Assembly (NCBI RefSeq): GCF_021601625.1
Contig: NZ_BQHR01000001.1
Span: 1 to 64,000 of the forward strand
From: Pseudomonas paraglycinae
Lineage (GTDB): Bacteria > Pseudomonadota > Gammaproteobacteria > Pseudomonadales > Pseudomonadaceae
Length of the DNA stretch: 64,000 nucleotides
Direction: 5' to 3'
Positions 55,371-64,000 of this stretch are shown piece by piece (position 1 is the stretch's first letter; each line of letters starts with the position of its first letter). The translations under genes and the position numbers were made by a program. The notes beneath the pieces are model-generated. The model had not been told where the DNA came from. It ran no database searches and saw nothing but the letters and a program-made list of their open reading frames with translations.

Positions 55371-56213
55371 TCAACGAAAAAACGGCACATCCCCCAACAC
55401 CGTAGCCCGCTGCATCACCCGCCGCGCCGGCCGGTAGTCATCCACCGCGTAATGCTGGGTCACGCGGTTGTCCCAGAACGCAATGTCGTCCTTCTGCCAG
55501 CGCCAGCGAATGGTGAACTCCGGCCGCGTCGCATGCGCGAACAAGAACTTCAACACCGCTTCGCTCTCGGATTCCGACAGCTCATTGATCTTCGACGTGA
55601 ACCCTTCACTGACGAACAGCGAACGCCGTCCGCTCACCGGATGCGTGCGAATCACCGGGTGCGACAGCGGTGGATTCTTGCGCCGTGCCGCTTCCCACTG
55701 CGCCAGTGCTTCCGGCGTGTTGCCGTAGCGTTCCAGCGGAAACGAGCGGGTGAAATCGTGAGTTGCGGTCAGCCCTTCGAGCAGCGCTTTCATCGGCGCC
55801 GACAGCGCCTCATACGCGGCAATCCCGCTGGCCCACAATGTGTCGCCACCGAATTCCGGCAGCAGCTTGGCGCTGAGCACCGCGCCCATGGCCGGGGTCG
55901 GCAGGAAGGTCACGTCGGTGTGCCAGATCGCGTTGTCGCGCACGTCGGTGACGGCGGTGTCGAGGATCAGCACTTCCGGCTGTTCCGGCACGTTCGGGTA
56001 GATCGGGTGAATGTGCAGATCGCCGAAGTAAGCGGCGAAACGCGCCTGCTGCGACGGCTCGATCGGTTGATTACGGAAGAACAGCACCTGGTATTTGAGC
56101 AGTGCCTGCTCGATGGTGTCGCGCTGTTCCAGGTTCAGCGGCTGGCTGATGTCGACGCCGCTGATCTGTGCGCCGAGGGCCGAGCTTAAAGGGGTGATGT
56201 TCAGGCTGCTCAT
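55371..56213 (-). CDS. tauD: Taurine dioxygenase TauD
   Basis: Fe(II)/2-oxoglutarate oxygenase that converts taurine to aminoacetaldehyde and sulfite. 280 residues. Iron triad: H98 and D100 in IWHTDVTF and H254 in [10 protein letters not shown]; the co-substrate arginine is in PARRVMQR (R264/R265 or R269). The ATG at 56213 with AAGAG upstream fits. Last gene of tauABCD, 57 nt after tauC. Other family members attack related sulfonates, so the specificity depends on the operon context. Confidence 0.92.
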   Translation of the reverse strand: MSSLNITPLSSALGAQISGVDISQPLNLEQRDTIEQALLKYQVLFFRNQPIEPSQQARFAAYFGDLHIHPIYPNVPEQPEVLILDTAVTDVRDNAIWHTDVTFLPTPAMGAVLSAKLLPEFGGDTLWASGIAAYEALSAPMKALLEGLTATHDFTRSFPLERYGNTPEALAQWEAARRKNPPLSHPVIRTHPVSGRRSLFVSEGFTSKINELSESESEAVLKFLFAHATRPEFTIRWRWQKDDIAFWDNRVTQHYAVDDYRPARRVMQRATVLGDVPFFR

Positions 56214-56270
56214 GGTGGTTCTCTTCAATTCCGGGGCCCCGAAACTGTCGGGGTAGTCAGTGCTGAAAAA

Positions 56271-57110
56271 TCAGTGGGCCTGGCCGTGCCACGGCACCAG
56301 TTTGCGTTGCAGGGCGCGCAGGCCCATCTCCATCGCGAAGGCGATCAGGGCGATGACCAGAATCCCCAGCACCACCACATCGGTGACCAGGAACTGCGCC
56401 GCCGACTGCACCATGAAGCCCAGGCCGCTGGTGGCCGCGATCAGTTCGGCAGCGACCAGAGTCGACCAGCCGACACCCAGACCAATGCGCACACCGGTCA
56501 GAATGTCTGGCAGGGCGCTTGGCAAAATCACATGGCGGATCAGTTGTGCGCGAGTGGCGCCCAGCGACTGTGCGGCGCGCAATTTGGCCGGGTCGACGGT
56601 GCGCACGCCGGTGGCGGTGGCAATCGCGATAGGGGCAAAAATCGCCAGATAGATCAGCAGCACTTTCGACAACTCGCCGATGCCGCACCAGATCACGATC
56701 AGCGGCAAATAGGCGAGCGGCGGAATCGGCCGGTAGAACTCGATCAGCGGATCGAGCACACCACGGGCGATGCGGTTGGCGCCGATGGCAATGCCCACCG
56801 GCACCGCGGTCAGAATCGCAAAACCGAGGCCCAGGCCGATGCGGCTCAGACTGGCGCCCAGGTGCTGCCACAACGTCGAATCCATGTAGCCCGTGGTCGC
56901 CAGCAACCAGCCTTTTTGCAGCACGGCGGACGGTGGCGGCAGGAACAGCGGTTCGATCAGGCCGGTGGCGGTCACGGCCCACCAGATCACCAGCAACGCG
57001 AACAGGGTCAGCAGGCTGATCCAGCGGGTGCTGAGGCTGCGGCGCACGGGAATCACCACCGATGTGGCGGCGGGTTTCACGGCGGTGGCGGAAACGTCGT
57101 AACTGCTCAT
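56271..57110 (-). CDS. tauC: Taurine ABC transporter permease TauC
   Basis: 279 residues with about six membrane helices, SsuC/TauC family. Conserved [20 protein letters not shown], the EAA-type region [20 protein letters not shown] and [21 protein letters not shown] 30-residue cytoplasmic N terminus precedes the first helix. It overlaps tauB by 4 nt. Confidence 0.92.
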   Translation of the reverse strand: MSSYDVSATAVKPAATSVVIPVRRSLSTRWISLLTLFALLVIWWAVTATGLIEPLFLPPPSAVLQKGWLLATTGYMDSTLWQHLGASLSRIGLGLGFAILTAVPVGIAIGANRIARGVLDPLIEFYRPIPPLAYLPLIVIWCGIGELSKVLLIYLAIFAPIAIATATGVRTVDPAKLRAAQSLGATRAQLIRHVILPSALPDILTGVRIGLGVGWSTLVAAELIAATSGLGFMVQSAAQFLVTDVVVLGILVIALIAFAMEMGLRALQRKLVPWHGQAH

Positions 57111-57901
57111 GCGCGCTCCTGCCGCTGAACGGCGCTGCGTTGCGAGAACACTTTGGCCAGCACGTGTTCGCGGGTTTCGATGAAGCGCGGATCGGACTTG
57201 ATCGCCCGCGCCGATTCGCCGGCGGCGTAGCGCTGGCCGAAGTCGAGGTGCAGGCGCTCGACGATCTGCCCCGGATTCGGCGCGAGCAGAATCAGGTCAG
57301 TGGCGAGGAACACCGCTTCTTCAATGTCGTGGGTAATCAGGAACACCGGTTTGGCGGTGCGTTGCCAGACTTGCAGCAACAGCTCCTGCATCTGTTCGCG
57401 GGTGAAGGCGTCGAGGGCGCCGAAGGGTTCGTCCATCAGCAACACACGCGGATCGGCGGCGAGGGCGCGGGCCAGGCCAACGCGTTGCTTCTGGCCGCCG
57501 GAAAGCTGCCAGATGCGACGGTGTTCAAAACCGGAAAGGTCGACCAGTGCGAGCATTTCCCGAGCGCGCTGTTCGCGTTTGTCCTTGGCCACACCGGCCA
57601 GTTCCAGACCGAAAGCGACGTTGGCCAGCACGTCCTGCCAGGGCAACAGGGCGTCGTCCTGGAACACCACGCCGCGTTCGGCGCTCGGACCTTTGACCGG
57701 CACGTTGTCGAGGGTGATGCGGCCGGCGCTCGGTTCGACGAAACCGGCAATCAGGTTCAACAGCGAAGTCTTGCCACTGCCGGACGGGCCGAGGGCCACC
57801 AGCAATTGCTGAGGGCCGAGGGTCAGGGAAATGTCGGACAGTACCGGTTCCGGGCTGCCGGGATACTGTGCGCTGATGCGCTCCAGCTGTAGCAAGGCCA
57901 T
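57107..57901 (-). CDS. tauB: Taurine ABC transporter ATPase TauB
   Basis: 264 residues. Walker [11 protein letters not shown]-loop [13 protein letters not shown], signature [15 protein letters not shown], Walker [14 protein letters not shown], switch [10 protein letters not shown]. Lies 16 nt after tauA and overlaps tauC by 4 nt. Confidence 0.92.
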   Translation of the reverse strand: MALLQLERISAQYPGSPEPVLSDISLTLGPQQLLVALGPSGSGKTSLLNLIAGFVEPSAGRITLDNVPVKGPSAERGVVFQDDALLPWQDVLANVAFGLELAGVAKDKREQRAREMLALVDLSGFEHRRIWQLSGGQKQRVGLARALAADPRVLLMDEPFGALDAFTREQMQELLLQVWQRTAKPVFLITHDIEEAVFLATDLILLAPNPGQIVERLHLDFGQRYAAGESARAIKSDPRFIETREHVLAKVFSQRSAVQRQERA

Positions 57902-57917
57902 CGCAGTTAACTCCCGA

Positions 57918-58895
57918 TCAATTGGTGATGTACTTGGCGCTGACGTACGGCGCGTAGTCCGGCAGTACCGCTTCGACCTTGCCTTGCTCCTTGAGGAACG
58001 CAGCGGTGTCAGTGATGGCTTTGGTGGTCGGAGCGCCGAGGTCGCTGACTTGATCCGCTGCCAGCGGGTAGACGTTGCCTTGCAGCAGCAATGGGATGTC
58101 GCTGGCTTTGGCGCCGGAGAGTTTCACCAGCTTGTCGACGTTGCTCTGATTGGCCAGCCAGGCTTTCGGATCCTTGCGGTAGTCGGCGTAGGCGTCGAGG
58201 GTGACCTTGGCGAAGGCGGTGACGATTTCCGGGTGCTTCTCGGCGAAGTCCTTGCGCACGATCCAGGCGTCGAAGGTCGGTGCGCCGAACTTGGCCAGTT
58301 CACCGGAAGTGATCAGCACTTTGCCGTTTTCCTTGGCCACACCCAGCGCCGGATCCCAAACGTAGGTGGCGTCGATGTCACCGCGTTTCCACGCAGCAAT
58401 GATCGCTGGCGGGGCGAGGTTGAGGACGGTGACTTTTGATGGGTCGATGTTCCAGTGCTTCAGCGCGGCGAGCAGGCTGTAGTGACCGGTGGACACAAAC
58501 GGCACGGCGATTTTCTTGCCGACCAGATCCTGCGGGGTCTTGATGCCGGAGCCGTCGCGGGCGACCAGTGCTTCGGCGGCGCCGATCTGGGTGGCGATGA
58601 GGAAGGTTTCCACCGGGACTTTGCGGGTGATTGCAGCGGTCAGCGGGCTGGAACCGAGGTAGCCGATCTGCACGTCGCCGGAGGCGATGGCGGCGATGAT
58701 GTCGGCACCGTTATCGAATTTGCGCCAGTTGATGTCGGCCTTGGTGGCTTTCTCATAGGCGCCGTCGGCCTGGGCGACTTTCGCCGGGTCAACGGTGGTC
58801 TGGTAGGCGACGGTGAGGTCGGCGGCCTGAGCCAGGAAACTCGCAGCAGCCAGAGAGGCCACGGCCAGCAGGCGAAGCGGGAAATTCAGTTTCAT
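57918..58895 (-). CDS. tauA: Taurine-binding periplasmic protein TauA
   Basis: 325 residues; a signal peptide ([16 protein letters not shown]) ends near residue 24. The mature sequence [40 protein letters not shown] and [19 protein letters not shown] is typical of TauA. GGAGCTC precedes the ATG by 6-7 nt. First gene of tauABCD; an AT-rich element shared with sftR and SfnB promoters lies 65-91 bp upstream, consistent with induction by sulfate starvation. Confidence 0.93.
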   Translation of the reverse strand: MKLNFPLRLLAVASLAAASFLAQAADLTVAYQTTVDPAKVAQADGAYEKATKADINWRKFDNGADIIAAIASGDVQIGYLGSSPLTAAITRKVPVETFLIATQIGAAEALVARDGSGIKTPQDLVGKKIAVPFVSTGHYSLLAALKHWNIDPSKVTVLNLAPPAIIAAWKRGDIDATYVWDPALGVAKENGKVLITSGELAKFGAPTFDAWIVRKDFAEKHPEIVTAFAKVTLDAYADYRKDPKAWLANQSNVDKLVKLSGAKASDIPLLLQGNVYPLAADQVSDLGAPTTKAITDTAAFLKEQGKVEAVLPDYAPYVSAKYITN

Positions 58896-58959
58896 TGAAG
58901 AGCTCCATATCAGGCGACCGAGCGTCGGCGTGAAAGGAGACTAAATGATCTAAGAATCT

Positions 58960-58986
58960 AAAAATAAATAACTTTTTAGAATGAGC
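58960..58986 (-). promoter_or_regulatory. AT-rich element upstream of tauA
   Basis: Minus strand CTCATTCTAAAAAGTTATTT followed by ATTTTTAG. It matches the elements at 40360-40388 and 11195-11219 at most positions and in the same orientation. Likely part of the tauA promoter or a regulator site. Confidence 0.5.
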
Positions 58987-59058
58987 TTATGAGCGGAAAA
59001 ATCTAAGCGTGGGAGAGTGGGGGCTTTTCGGATTATCGGTTCGGACTTGAAATCCTTA

Positions 59059-59221
59059 CCCCCTCACCCCAGCCCTCTCCCCCAAGGGGGCGAGGGGGAA
59101 AGGGAGCCGATCGAGGGCTTTTCACAATCGGAGTTCGGCTCGGTATTTCAAGTCGGCGTAGCTCTGATAAACACTGCGGTCAGTCCCCTCTCCCACCGGG
59201 AGAGGGCTAGGGTGAGGGGGC
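59059..59221. repeat. Composite ~175-bp palindromic repeat, copy 6 (variant)
   Basis: Left arm CCCTCACCCCAGCCCTCTC then GGGGGCGAGGGGGAAAGGG as in copy 5; right arm ACCGGGAGAGGGCTAGGG. The core GAGTTCGGCTCGGTATTTC resembles copy 5 more than copies 2-4, so two subfamilies exist. It lies between tauA and the end of gshA. Confidence 0.85.
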
Positions 59222-59241
59222 TGCGATCCAACGCCGATCAA

Positions 59242-60825
59242 TCAGTTGCTGATCGCCAAAATACTCGCCTGATACGACCCGACAAACACGTCGAAATCGC
59301 CGACTTCGTTCTGCTCCAGCTCAGCCTGTTGCGCCAGCGAAGACCGCGCCAGTTCTTCAAACTTCGCCTGTTCCTCAGCCGCCAACGGTTCGCTGCGGAA
59401 GAACTCGGCGTGGGCCTGGCTCTGGCGCAGGGAGAATTGCGCGAAGCTTTCCTTGTGCGTGGCCATCGCCGCCAGCACCTGAGCCGAAGGCGTCAGGGAC
59501 GAATCCTTGACCTTGGCCAGTTGCGCATCGAGCGCCTTGCTGTGGGCATCGCCGCCGTGGCTTTGATCCAGCAGCGCCGCCAGCGGAGCGATTTTTTCCA
59601 GCAGTTCGGCGGCCCATTCCTTCAGCTCCACCGGTTGGCCGTCGCGCTGCAATTGCAGGCCCGGACGGCGACCTTCCTTGACCACGCTGAGGAAGTTGGA
59701 GGTGGCGTTGCCGCAGGAATTGTTGGTCAGCAGCGGGCTTTCGTTCAGCGCGCAGTACAGCAGGAACGCGTCGAGGAAGCGCGACTCGGTGAGGTCGATG
59801 CCCATCGGCAGGAACGGGTTGATGTCCAGGCAGCGCACTTCGACGTACTGAATGCCGCGGGCCATCAAGGCCTGGATCGGTCGCTCGCCGGTGTAGGTCA
59901 CGCGTTTCGGGCGGATGTTCGAGTAGTACTCGTTTTCGATCTGCAGGATGTTGGTGTTCAGTTGCACCCACTCGCCATCCTGGTGCGTGCCGACTTCGAC
60001 GTACGGCGCGTACGGCGTGGCCACCGCTTTGCGCAGGCTGTCGGTGTAGCTCGCCAGGTCGTTGTAGCAAGGGGTCAGACCGGCCTGGGCGTTGCTCTGG
60101 TAACCGAGGTCGCTCATGCGCAGGCTGGTGGCGTAGGGCAGGTACAGGGTGTCGGGATCCAGCTGTTCCAACTGGTGCGCACGACCGCGCAGGAAACCCG
60201 CGTCCAGCGCCGGCGAGGCACCGAACAGGTACATCAGCAGCCAGCTGTAGCGGCGGAAGTTACGGATCAGCGCGATATAGGACGACGACTGGAAATCCCG
60301 GTCGGTGCCGATGAAGCCTTCGGCTTCCTTGAGCAACGGCCAGAGTTTTTCCGGCAGGGAGAAGTTGTAGTGAATCCCGGCGATGCACTGCATGGTCTTG
60401 CCGTAACGCAGGGCCAGGCCCTTGCGGTAGACGTACTTGAGCTGACCGATGTTGGAGGTGCCGTAATAGGCGATCGGGATATCTTCCTCGGCCGGCAACG
60501 GGCACGGCATCGATGGACTCCACAGGTACTCGTTGCCGAGCTTGCTGTAGGCGAAGCGATGAATCTTGTCCAGGCTCGCCAGGGTATCGGCCGGGTCTGG
60601 CAGGGCAGGCGTGATGAACTCCAGCAGCGACTCGGAATAGTCGGTCGTGATCTGTTCGTTGGTCAGCGCGGAACCCAGGGCTTCAGGGTGCGGCGTTTGG
60701 GCCAGGCGGCCTTCGCCGTTCACGCGCAGGCATTCACGTTCGATACCGTGAAGGCACTGCTCAAGCAGAGAGAGGTTAGCGCGCTCGCCGAGCAGAGCCA
60801 GGCGGCGGTTGAGAAGTTCGCTCAA
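59242..60825 (-). CDS. gshA: Glutamate-cysteine ligase GshA
   Basis: First enzyme of glutathione synthesis: joins glutamate and cysteine with ATP. The TTG at 60825 gives 527 residues, the length I recall for P. aeruginosa GshA, starting [20 protein letters not shown] with AAGGA 7 nt upstream; a GTG five codons earlier (60840) is the alternative. Conserved parts: [52 protein letters not shown] and [18 protein letters not shown]. It is the gamma-proteobacterial type. Downstream of tex and the thioesterase in the usual pseudomonad order. It is a cysteine sink next to sulfur-uptake genes, though this neighbourhood may be coincidental. Confidence 0.93.
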   Translation of the reverse strand: MSELLNRRLALLGERANLSLLEQCLHGIERECLRVNGEGRLAQTPHPEALGSALTNEQITTDYSESLLEFITPALPDPADTLASLDKIHRFAYSKLGNEYLWSPSMPCPLPAEEDIPIAYYGTSNIGQLKYVYRKGLALRYGKTMQCIAGIHYNFSLPEKLWPLLKEAEGFIGTDRDFQSSSYIALIRNFRRYSWLLMYLFGASPALDAGFLRGRAHQLEQLDPDTLYLPYATSLRMSDLGYQSNAQAGLTPCYNDLASYTDSLRKAVATPYAPYVEVGTHQDGEWVQLNTNILQIENEYYSNIRPKRVTYTGERPIQALMARGIQYVEVRCLDINPFLPMGIDLTESRFLDAFLLYCALNESPLLTNNSCGNATSNFLSVVKEGRRPGLQLQRDGQPVELKEWAAELLEKIAPLAALLDQSHGGDAHSKALDAQLAKVKDSSLTPSAQVLAAMATHKESFAQFSLRQSQAHAEFFRSEPLAAEEQAKFEELARSSLAQQAELEQNEVGDFDVFVGSYQASILAISN

Positions 60826-60886
60826 TTTGGATTCCTTCACGCGTCAGTCGCCCCAATATGGGGGTGGGCAGGACGGTCTACAAGGG

Positions 60887-60954
60887 TGAAGTTGAAACTG
60901 GCGTTTTCGCCTGGTTTTCGGGCCATGAAAGCCCCATTGGAAACGCCAACTTCA
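60887..60954. repeat. Nested inverted repeat upstream of gshA
   Basis: TGAAGTT/AACTTCA encloses GGCGTTT/AAACGCC, with a central GGGC-N7-GCCC hairpin. It lies in the 214-bp gap between the thioesterase gene and gshA, 62 nt before the gshA start. No T-run adjoins it, so it may be a structured leader rather than a terminator. Confidence 0.6.
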
Positions 60955-61039
60955 GTCCCTGAATCTGGCAGACGCGGGCGAGGAAAACTCCGACGCTGCG
61001 ATCACAGCGCCGAAATTAACTCAAAATGATGAACAACAT

Positions 61040-61423
61040 CTACAGGACAGCGAACGTGCCTTGCGCTTTTGCGACCAGTTTGTCGCCCTGCATCACGTCG
61101 GCTTCGACCACCAGCGTGCGCCGGCCCGGGTGGATCACCCGCGCCGTGCACATCACCTCGCCTTCGGAGACGGCGCGGATGTAGTTGATCTTGCACTCGA
61201 TGGTCGCGCTCTGCTGGTCAAAGCCGTGGGTGCTGGAGCAGGCCAGCCCCATGGCGATATCGACCAGACTGAACAGCGCGCCGCCGTGCAGCTTGCCGCC
61301 GCGATTGCGCAGTTCGGGTTCCAGCGCCAGGGCGACTTGCGCCACCCCGGTTTCCAGGCTGTGCAGGCGGCAGCCCAACAGCTTGAAAAACGCGCTCTCG
61401 ACGAGCCCGGCTGGCATATCCAT
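61040..61423 (-). CDS. PaaI-family acyl-CoA thioesterase (hotdog fold)
   Basis: 127 residues. The 4HBT core motif is GGKLHGGALFSLVDIAMGLA (about 43-62), in which the Asp/Glu-type catalytic residue is D55, followed by SATIECKINYIRAVSEGEV. Cytoplasmic. The ATG shares one base with the tex stop (TGATG), so it is coupled to tex. The substrate is unknown; the same gene pair is found in other pseudomonads. Confidence 0.88.
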   Translation of the reverse strand: MDMPAGLVESAFFKLLGCRLHSLETGVAQVALALEPELRNRGGKLHGGALFSLVDIAMGLACSSTHGFDQQSATIECKINYIRAVSEGEVMCTARVIHPGRRTLVVEADVMQGDKLVAKAQGTFAVL

Positions 61424-63747
61424 CAGCGTTTCTTCAACTGCTTGGCGTTGGCAAACAACGACGCCATCGCGTTATTGGCTGGAGCCGCCGGGGTGCTTTC
61501 CTTGCGTGGCGCCGAACCCTGCGACTGGCGTGGCGCCGAGCCCGGACGCGAGCCACGGGCACCGTCGATCTTCTCGCCCGGGGTGTCGCTCATGCGCATC
61601 GACAGGCCGACGCGTTTGCGCGGGATGTCGACTTCCATGACCTTCACTTTCACCACGTCACCGGCCTTCACCGCTTCGCGCGGATCCTTGATGAATTTCT
61701 CCGACAGCGCCGAAATGTGCACCAGACCGTCCTGATGCACGCCGATGTCGACGAACGCACCGAACGCGGTCACGTTGGTCACCACGCCTTCGAGGATCAT
61801 CCCCAGTTGCAGGTCCTTCAGGTCCTCGACGCCTTCCTGGAACTCGGCAGTCTTGAACTCCGGACGCGGGTCGCGGCCCGGTTTTTCCAACTCTTGCAGA
61901 ATGTCGGTGACGGTGGGCAGACCGAAAGTCTCGTCGGTGAATTTCTTCGGATCCAGACGCTTGAGGAACGAGGCGTCACCGATCAGCGAGCGAATGTCGC
62001 GGTCGGTTTCAGCGGCGATGCGTTGTACCAGCGGATAGGCTTCCGGGTGAACGGCCGAGGAATCCAGCGGGTTGTCGCCGTTCATCACACGCAGGAAGCC
62101 GGCGGCCTGTTCGAAGGTTTTCTCGCCCAGACGCGCGACTTTCTTCAAGGCCGCGCGGGTCTTGAACGCGCCGTGTTCGTCACGGTGGGCCACGATGTTT
62201 TGCGCCAGGGTCGCGTTGAGGCCGGAGATCCGCGCCAGCAGCGCCACGGAGGCAGTGTTTACGTCCACGCCCACGGCGTTCACGCAGTCCTCGACCACGG
62301 CGTCCAGGCCGCGCGCCAGTTTCAGCTGCGACACGTCGTGCTGGTACTGGCCGACACCGATGGATTTCGGATCGATTTTCACCAGTTCGGCCAGCGGATC
62401 CTGCAGACGACGGGCGATCGATACCGCGCCACGGATCGACACGTCCAGATCCGGGAATTCCTTGGCTGCCAGTTCCGATGCCGAATACACCGATGCGCCG
62501 GCTTCGGAGACCATGACTTTGGTCATTTTCATCGCTGGGTATTTTTTGATCAGTTCGATCGCCAGTTTGTCGGTTTCACGGCTGGCGGTGCCGTTGCCGA
62601 TGGCGATCAGATCGACCGAGTGCTTGGCGCACAGGGCGGCCAGGATGGCGATGGTCTGATCCCATTTGTTGTGCGGCACGTGCGGGTAAACCGTGGCGTG
62701 ATCCAGCAGCTTGCCGGTGGAGTCGACCACCGCAACCTTGCAACCGGTACGCAGGCCCGGGTCGAGGCCCAGAGTCGCGCGCGGACCGGCCGGGGCGGCC
62801 AGCAGCAGGTCGTGCAGGTTGTGGGCGAACACGTTGATCGCTTCGGTTTCGGCGCCGTCGCGCAGCTCGCCCAGCAAGTCGGTTTCCAGGTGGGTGTAGA
62901 GCTTGACCTTCCAGGTCCAGCGCACCACTTCGCTCAGCCATTTGTCGGCCGGACGGTTCTGGTTCTGGATGCCGACGTGCTGGCCGATCATGCCTTCGCA
63001 CGGGTGCAGGGTGCCCGGCAGCTCTTCGCCGACTTTCAGCGCGGAGCTGAGAATGCCTTCGTTGCGGCCACGGAAAATCGCCAGCGCGCGGTGCGACGGC
63101 ATGCTTTTCAGCGGTTCGTCGTGTTCGAAGTAATCGCGGAATTTCGCGCCTTCCTCTTCCTTGCCGGCGATCACGCGGGCACTGAGGGTGGCTTCCTGCT
63201 TCAGGTAGGTGCGCAGTTTTTCCAGCAGGTTGGCGTCTTCGGCGAAGCGCTCCATGAGGATGTACTTGGCGCCTTCCAGTGCAGCCTTGGCATCGGCCAC
63301 GCCTTTTTCGGCGTCGACGAAGCGCGCGGCTTCGGTTTCCGGGGTCAGCGACGGGTCGTTGAACAGGCCGTCGGCCAGTTCGCCGAGGCCGGCTTCCAGG
63401 GCTATCTGGCCCTTGGTGCGGCGCTTCTGCTTGTACGGCAGGTACAAGTCTTCGAGGCGGGTCTTGGTGTCGGCGAGTTTGATTTCGCGCTCCAGCTCAG
63501 GGGTGAGTTTGCCCTGCTCCTGAATGCTGGAAAGAATGCTGATGCGCCGTTCGTCGAGTTCTCGCAGGTAGCGCAGACGCTCTTCCAGATGACGCAGTTG
63601 GGTGTCATCGAGGCTGCCGGTCACTTCTTTCCGGTAACGGGCGATGAAGGGAACGGTAGAGCCTTCATCGAGTAGCGCGACGGCCGCTTCGACCTGTTGT
63701 GGGCGTACGCCGAGTTCCTCGGCGATGCGGCTGTTGATGCTGTCCAT
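61423..63747 (-). CDS. tex: Transcription accessory protein Tex
   Basis: RNA-binding protein that affects transcription and virulence gene expression in several bacteria. 774 residues. N-terminal helical part ([20 protein letters not shown]), YqgF-like RNase-H-fold domain ([20 protein letters not shown] near 325), helix-hairpin-helix units ([20 protein letters not shown]), and a C-terminal S1 domain ([20 protein letters not shown]). The tail after 720 is Ser/Arg/Pro-rich ([20 protein letters not shown]). The ATG at 63747 has AGGTGG upstream and starts at the conserved [13 protein letters not shown]; an in-frame codon 70 triplets earlier is unlikely. Very well conserved gene. Confidence 0.95.
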   Translation of the reverse strand: MDSINSRIAEELGVRPQQVEAAVALLDEGSTVPFIARYRKEVTGSLDDTQLRHLEERLRYLRELDERRISILSSIQEQGKLTPELEREIKLADTKTRLEDLYLPYKQKRRTKGQIALEAGLGELADGLFNDPSLTPETEAARFVDAEKGVADAKAALEGAKYILMERFAEDANLLEKLRTYLKQEATLSARVIAGKEEEGAKFRDYFEHDEPLKSMPSHRALAIFRGRNEGILSSALKVGEELPGTLHPCEGMIGQHVGIQNQNRPADKWLSEVVRWTWKVKLYTHLETDLLGELRDGAETEAINVFAHNLHDLLLAAPAGPRATLGLDPGLRTGCKVAVVDSTGKLLDHATVYPHVPHNKWDQTIAILAALCAKHSVDLIAIGNGTASRETDKLAIELIKKYPAMKMTKVMVSEAGASVYSASELAAKEFPDLDVSIRGAVSIARRLQDPLAELVKIDPKSIGVGQYQHDVSQLKLARGLDAVVEDCVNAVGVDVNTASVALLARISGLNATLAQNIVAHRDEHGAFKTRAALKKVARLGEKTFEQAAGFLRVMNGDNPLDSSAVHPEAYPLVQRIAAETDRDIRSLIGDASFLKRLDPKKFTDETFGLPTVTDILQELEKPGRDPRPEFKTAEFQEGVEDLKDLQLGMILEGVVTNVTAFGAFVDIGVHQDGLVHISALSEKFIKDPREAVKAGDVVKVKVMEVDIPRKRVGLSMRMSDTPGEKIDGARGSRPGSAPRQSQGSAPRKESTPAAPANNAMASLFANAKQLKKR

Positions 63748-64000
63748 AAAACCACCTGACAAATTGTGAAAGCAGTCTCGCAGGCGCGTAAATAAAGGCC
63801 CGGAGTCTGGTGGGGCGGCTTGATGCTGGCCGCTGCCTGGGTCAAAAGGCATCCCATTGACCCGTGAAATCGAACAATTACTGCGGCGCCCATGAAAATA
63901 AGGGACGGCCACCTGCGGTAACGATTCAGACGTTGCCTGACACAAAAGGCCGCGCATTATAACCAGCGTTCTGTCATTCGGGGGCGACGCAGTCTGTAGG
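63748..64000. other. Upstream region of tex, gene-free to the window end
   Basis: 253 bp that should contain the tex promoter. CGCATTATAACC near 63953-63964 looks like a -10 region for minus- or plus-strand transcription, but I cannot assign it. No ORF with a ribosome site is visible; the next gene begins outside the window. Confidence 0.35.

Noticed and set aside
55371-56213. TauD as the oxygenase of the receptor/reductase operon
   Set aside because: It is on the opposite strand and forms the end of tauABCD with close spacing; a composite repeat separates it from the reductase.
61717-63675. Plus-strand open frame of 652 codons opposite tex
   Set aside because: Antisense shadow of a highly conserved gene.

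Overview
The window looks like the chromosome of a Pseudomonas of the fluorescens group. The ats, tau, tri, gshA and tex proteins read like Pseudomonas orthologues, the DNA is GC-rich, and the intergenic gaps carry pseudomonad REP-type hairpins plus a roughly 175-bp composite repeat. I see no rRNA, tRNA, CRISPR array or prophage. The left edge carries one end of an IS481-family element inserted into a copy of the composite repeat.

Almost everything from 0.8 to 62 kb concerns scavenging organic sulfur. (1) 0.8-15 kb, sulfate esters: atsA, atsC and a fused permease atsB diverge from the binding protein atsR; then a LysR regulator, the alkylsulfatase dioxygenase atsK, a second sulfatase, sftR, the TonB-dependent receptor sftP and arylsulfotransferase astA, followed by a small beta-rich protein. 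(2) 15.9-17.9 kb: a tonB-exbB-exbD set placed to energise the receptors. (3) 18-24 kb: an alpha/beta hydrolase, an unusual sigma-54 activator-like AAA+ protein with no DNA-binding domain, an orphan MetQ, and an amino-acid-type ABC transporter. (4) 24-33.7 kb: a less related insert with an AAA ATPase, the triABC efflux operon, a secreted glycoside-hydrolase-like protein and a methyltransferase. (5) 33.8-40.3 kb: an operon of two SfnB/DszC-like oxidoreductases, a DszA-like flavin monooxygenase and metQNI, preceded by a 22-codon leader ORF and a leader terminator. (6) 40.5-46.3 kb: a beta-rich unknown, a cystine ABC transporter, D-cysteine desulfhydrase and serine acetyltransferase.

From 46.9 kb there is a choline transporter (betT), then a LacI regulator divergent from a TonB receptor, flavin monooxygenase and aldo/keto reductase operon. 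That operon converges on a classical tauABCD taurine operon (55.4-58.9 kb). gshA, a thioesterase and tex (59.2-63.7 kb) close the window in the same order as in other pseudomonads.

Taken together, outer-membrane receptors with their own TonB system bring in sulfated or sulfonated compounds. Five ABC systems (sulfate ester, two amino-acid type, MetQNI, TauABC) import them. Sulfatases, 2-oxoglutarate dioxygenases and flavin monooxygenases release sulfate or sulfite, and EpsC and GshA carry the sulfur into cysteine and glutathione. Shared AT-rich and TGCATTCG-type elements in several promoters suggest common sulfur-limitation control. The least explained pieces are the LacI/TonB-receptor/monooxygenase/reductase cluster at 49-55 kb, the HTH-less activator at 18.7 kb, and the leader region at 40.2-40.4 kb.
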